Source: Euborellia annulipes
Lineage: Eukaryota; Arthropoda; Insecta; Dermaptera; Anisolabididae
Length of the DNA stretch: 64,000 nucleotides
NCBI GenBank assembly: GCA_023213315.1
Contig: JAKCPI010011771.1
Span: 37,135-101,134 of the forward strand
Reading direction: 5' to 3'
Under the pieces are notes generated by a model, which did no database searches, was not told the origin of the DNA, and was given only the letters and a program-made list of their open reading frames with translations. Of this stretch, positions 61,418 through 64,000 are shown in pieces; position 1 is the first letter of the stretch, and every line of letters starts with the position of its first letter. Position numbers and translations under genes: made by a program.

Positions 61418-63060
61418 TTGACGTGACAACGTCTTATAAATCATGTGTCTATAGTGGCAGGATAGAAGAGCATGCACGAAAAAGTTTATCGGCTTGAATA
61501 ACTCCTCTGTCTTAAGAGGTATAATTATGGGGGATGGTAGTACGGTTAGGAAAAGAATGAGTTTACAGCTGAGATATTCACCATTTATTTTTTTCCTATC
61601 ATTTTATTTTTACCGCGCTGCGAGTAAAATTCTAATTTGAAAGTTTAAACTCCTGTAGATTCTGAACGGCTAATCAGATCAGACTAAATGGGATGTCATT
61701 TGGTGCAGAAAAGAATAAATAAAAAAATCCCGAGTAATTAACTCCAAAAATTGGTTTTTTTCTCGAAAAACCTCATTTTTAGGCAAAAAAATATCGAAAA
61801 AAAATCTGATTGTGACGGGCACAACTTTCTCTTTACCTTCGGTAATCGAAAGTTGTGTTCTGTGCTTGTCACACCAGATTTTTTGTGTCGACATATATTT
61901 AGTTCCCGACAGTACGGAACATATGAATTCAGATGTAAAATTTATAAGTATGGGAAAATATTTATATTTTGTTACCATGGGCAACCATTTCTCCTATCGT
62001 CCCTATGAAATACAAGAGTAAAGTGGTCTTCAGAAGATTTCAATCGCAAAATGAGAATATACATTTTAAAGAGAATCTAAAAAATAATTGATTTTTGAAT
62101 TTTAAAAAAAATCGTTGGAGCAAATTTTGAGAAAATCGAAAAAAACTGAAAAAGTACATCAGTAAAGTACTAGTACTCTTTGGCCGATTTTGATTAAAAG
62201 CTTATTTTTCCGGTCCCGGGGGTGTTTAACTTAAATATAAAATTTCAACCTCATAGCTCCAATTCCTTCATGCTTAAAATTGAACACACACACACACACC
62301 CACACACCCACCCACCCACCCACCCACCCACAGACAGACCATGTCGCGAAAACCCCCACTTTTTTTGGATTCAGGGGACCTAAAACGTGAAGATCCATCA
62401 AAATCTCGACATCGAATTTTTGACATGAATCCAATACTTTCTCTCTATATATATATTACATATATACATAGGTAAGAGAAAGTAATAGCCCTACTTAGTG
62501 CAACGGATAGCGACTTGACCATAAAAGCTACATTAAATTCTAAATATAGTTTTAGAAAAAGTGGTTCATTACCCCCAGGGCTTTTTTTTCTTTTTTTTAT
62601 GTTGACGTCATTTTACCGCATGAGAGCACTCGGCGGGATTTCGTTTTTCGAAATTTTTAAACCCCTCTAGATTCCGGAACGGCTAATTAGATCAGACTAA
62701 ATGAGATGTCATTTAGTGCAGAAAAAGATAACCTCTAATAGAATAAATAAAATCCCGAGTACTTAACTCCAAAATTAATTTTTTTTCGAAAAACCTTACT
62801 TTTTTAAGCATAAAGTCGCCACTCACTGGATAAAAGTTTGGCCACACCTATCATACATATTGTTTCATATGTTTTCATGTTTGAATACGTTTATTTATGA
62901 AAACAAACTACTAGTAAAAAAAAAAAAAACAATACTTTCTCTCTTTATATTTCAATATAGGTAAGCAGAGAAAATTTTTTTTTTTGAAATCAAGCAAAAG
63001 ACGTTGTCACGTTAAAAAGGCACCGGCTGTGTAGAAGACACAGCCAACACCTAGTTTTTT
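61418..63060 (+). repeat. Long repeat with ACGTGACAACGTCTT ends, copy split by an HTE
   Basis: This matches 59507-60465 along its length: the GACGTGACAACGTCTT start, two CTGTAGATTCTGAACGG-type blocks, and AAGACGTTGTCACGTT at ~63000 followed by the CCGGCTGTGTAGAAGACACA tail. The HTE at 61801-62485 sits inside ATATCGAAAAA|TAGCCC. Confidence 0.75.
61801..62485 (+). mobile_element. HTE, copy 13, with known empty site
   Basis: The copy runs from AAAATCTGATTGTGACGGGC (worn first hairpin, partner GTCACACCAGA) to GGTAAGAGAAAGTAA. The other copy of the host repeat reads ATATCGAAAAATAGCCC at 59885-59901 without it, which defines the ends to within a few bases. No clear target duplication exists beyond one or two A's. 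The interior has the CACACACACACACACCCACA microsatellite and no gene. Confidence 0.85.
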
Positions 63061-64000
63061 TTTTAACATGTTTCAATTGCTGACCTAAAAAAAAAAAAAT
63101 TGAATTATTCTTGAATCTTTCAGTAAATTATAAAAAATTAAAGTTGATTTTCATTAATATTTACTATCTTTTTTTATTTTCCATAAAAATTAAAGATTTT
63201 CTCAGTTCATTCACTTTTTTTCACACTCACTTATACACTAGTCAAGTCTTCTTAAATAAAAACACAAAAGTAATTTTCATTTATTACATAAAAAATATAA
63301 GTGTAATATACCAGTATTATAAAAAGAGCAAGAGAATTTTAAATATTAAATTTTGCCTTGCTTGCTTAAAAAACAAAAAAAAAAGATTTCCGTAAGCTGG
63401 GAGTGTGAAGAAATCTGTATCAGTGAGCAAATTTGTTTTTTGGATTACGAGCAAACGAGTGCGGGGCTATCCAGTAAAAGATCCTACCTAGTCTAACACA
63501 AAAGACGAAGAGAGTATTTATGACCCTGTCTCCAATACCGGGATCGGTGGAGCCCGGGTCTAAGCCTCAAGGGATTGCACGGACCCTCCAGGCTATTCCT
63601 GGAGAAACGGCAACCCTTCCCCACTGGCTTACCTCATAGAGCCACCCCAAACCCAGCCTCAAAGATACAAAAAACATATTTATTCCCACAAATGCTCACT
63701 AAAGACGTCTTTTAGGCAAACACAAGAACATCAGAAACTGGGTTCAATCTTGGATCGACCTATTCCGCATCTCATTATGAACCGTTCATGGAAGAAATCA
63801 ACGAGAATATCATTCATTTTAGTTCTCTATTTGGATCCTAAATGAAAACAACAAATCAAGGGATCCTAACAAAACGAAGTAGCTAAAGATTAGAAGGCGC
63901 CTGAAGCTAAGAATAACGACACAACAAAGCTCCAAAAGAGGCCTAGAATGAAAGAGATCCTCGCCGATTTCTCCACTAATTGATTCACGAGGAGGAGCTG
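63061..64000. other. Unassigned DNA, GC-richer at the right edge
   Basis: 63061-63400 is AT-rich. From 63520 the base composition is balanced (CCGGGATCGGTGGAGCCCGG; GGAGAAACGGCAACCCTTCC), as in 5' regions of retroelements or a host exon, but no frame with recognised content was found before the window ends. Confidence 0.35.

Overview
The window looks like nuclear DNA of an invertebrate animal, most likely an arthropod. It is strongly AT-rich, genes are sparse and split by introns, and splice sites have the animal form. Almost all recognisable sequence is transposable-element debris: a non-LTR retrotransposon of the I type, tRNA-derived SINEs, hAT-like and TA-target MITEs, and many long inverted repeats. 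I cannot name the species.

Host-gene candidates are few and partial. A plus-strand exon encoding most of a SAM domain lies at 38809-39081. Two phase-0 exons of an unrecognised minus-strand gene lie at 28782-28832 and 29036-29245. A THAP-type N-terminal exon lies at 33578-33718. It faces a broken minus-strand gene at 33803-34367 that has a SWIM-like zinc-finger remnant. A perfect TISU/YY1 motif lies at 14112-14123.

Layout: 1-5 kb holds TA-target MITEs, a hammerhead-like motif and a large hairpin. 5-10 kb holds two copies of a 0.7-kb hairpin-terminated element (HTE below), nested inserts and a low-confidence exon. 10-27 kb is a mosaic of MITEs, SINEs, HTEs and foldbacks. 27-30 kb holds the minus-strand gene fragment beside two palindromes. 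30-33 kb is a four-deep nest of elements. 33-39 kb holds the THAP, SWIM and SAM gene pieces. 39-50 kb is again nested elements. 50971-56881 is one almost complete retrotransposon, with ORF1 intact and ORF2 broken by a single frameshift. 57-63 kb holds a 48-bp minisatellite, GC-rich blocks and two copies of a long repeat. One of those copies has an HTE inserted and the other is the empty site.

The most interesting observation is a set of about a dozen hammerhead-ribozyme-like cores (CTGANGA, stem II, GAAA, a short palindromic stem III such as ACGT, then the cleavage base). They are scattered over 40 kb on both strands in unrelated-looking repeats. Stems I and II keep pairing although their sequences differ. 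Several sit in the arms of small inverted-repeat elements whose insertions made 12-16 bp target-site duplications. One of these insertions has a short poly(A) tail and one has an empty site elsewhere in the window. This suggests a family of non-autonomous foldback retroelements with self-cleaving RNA modules, similar in principle to the hammerheads of Penelope-like elements and retrozymes but in inverted arrangement. This is inferred from sequence reading only; no folding or database search was run.
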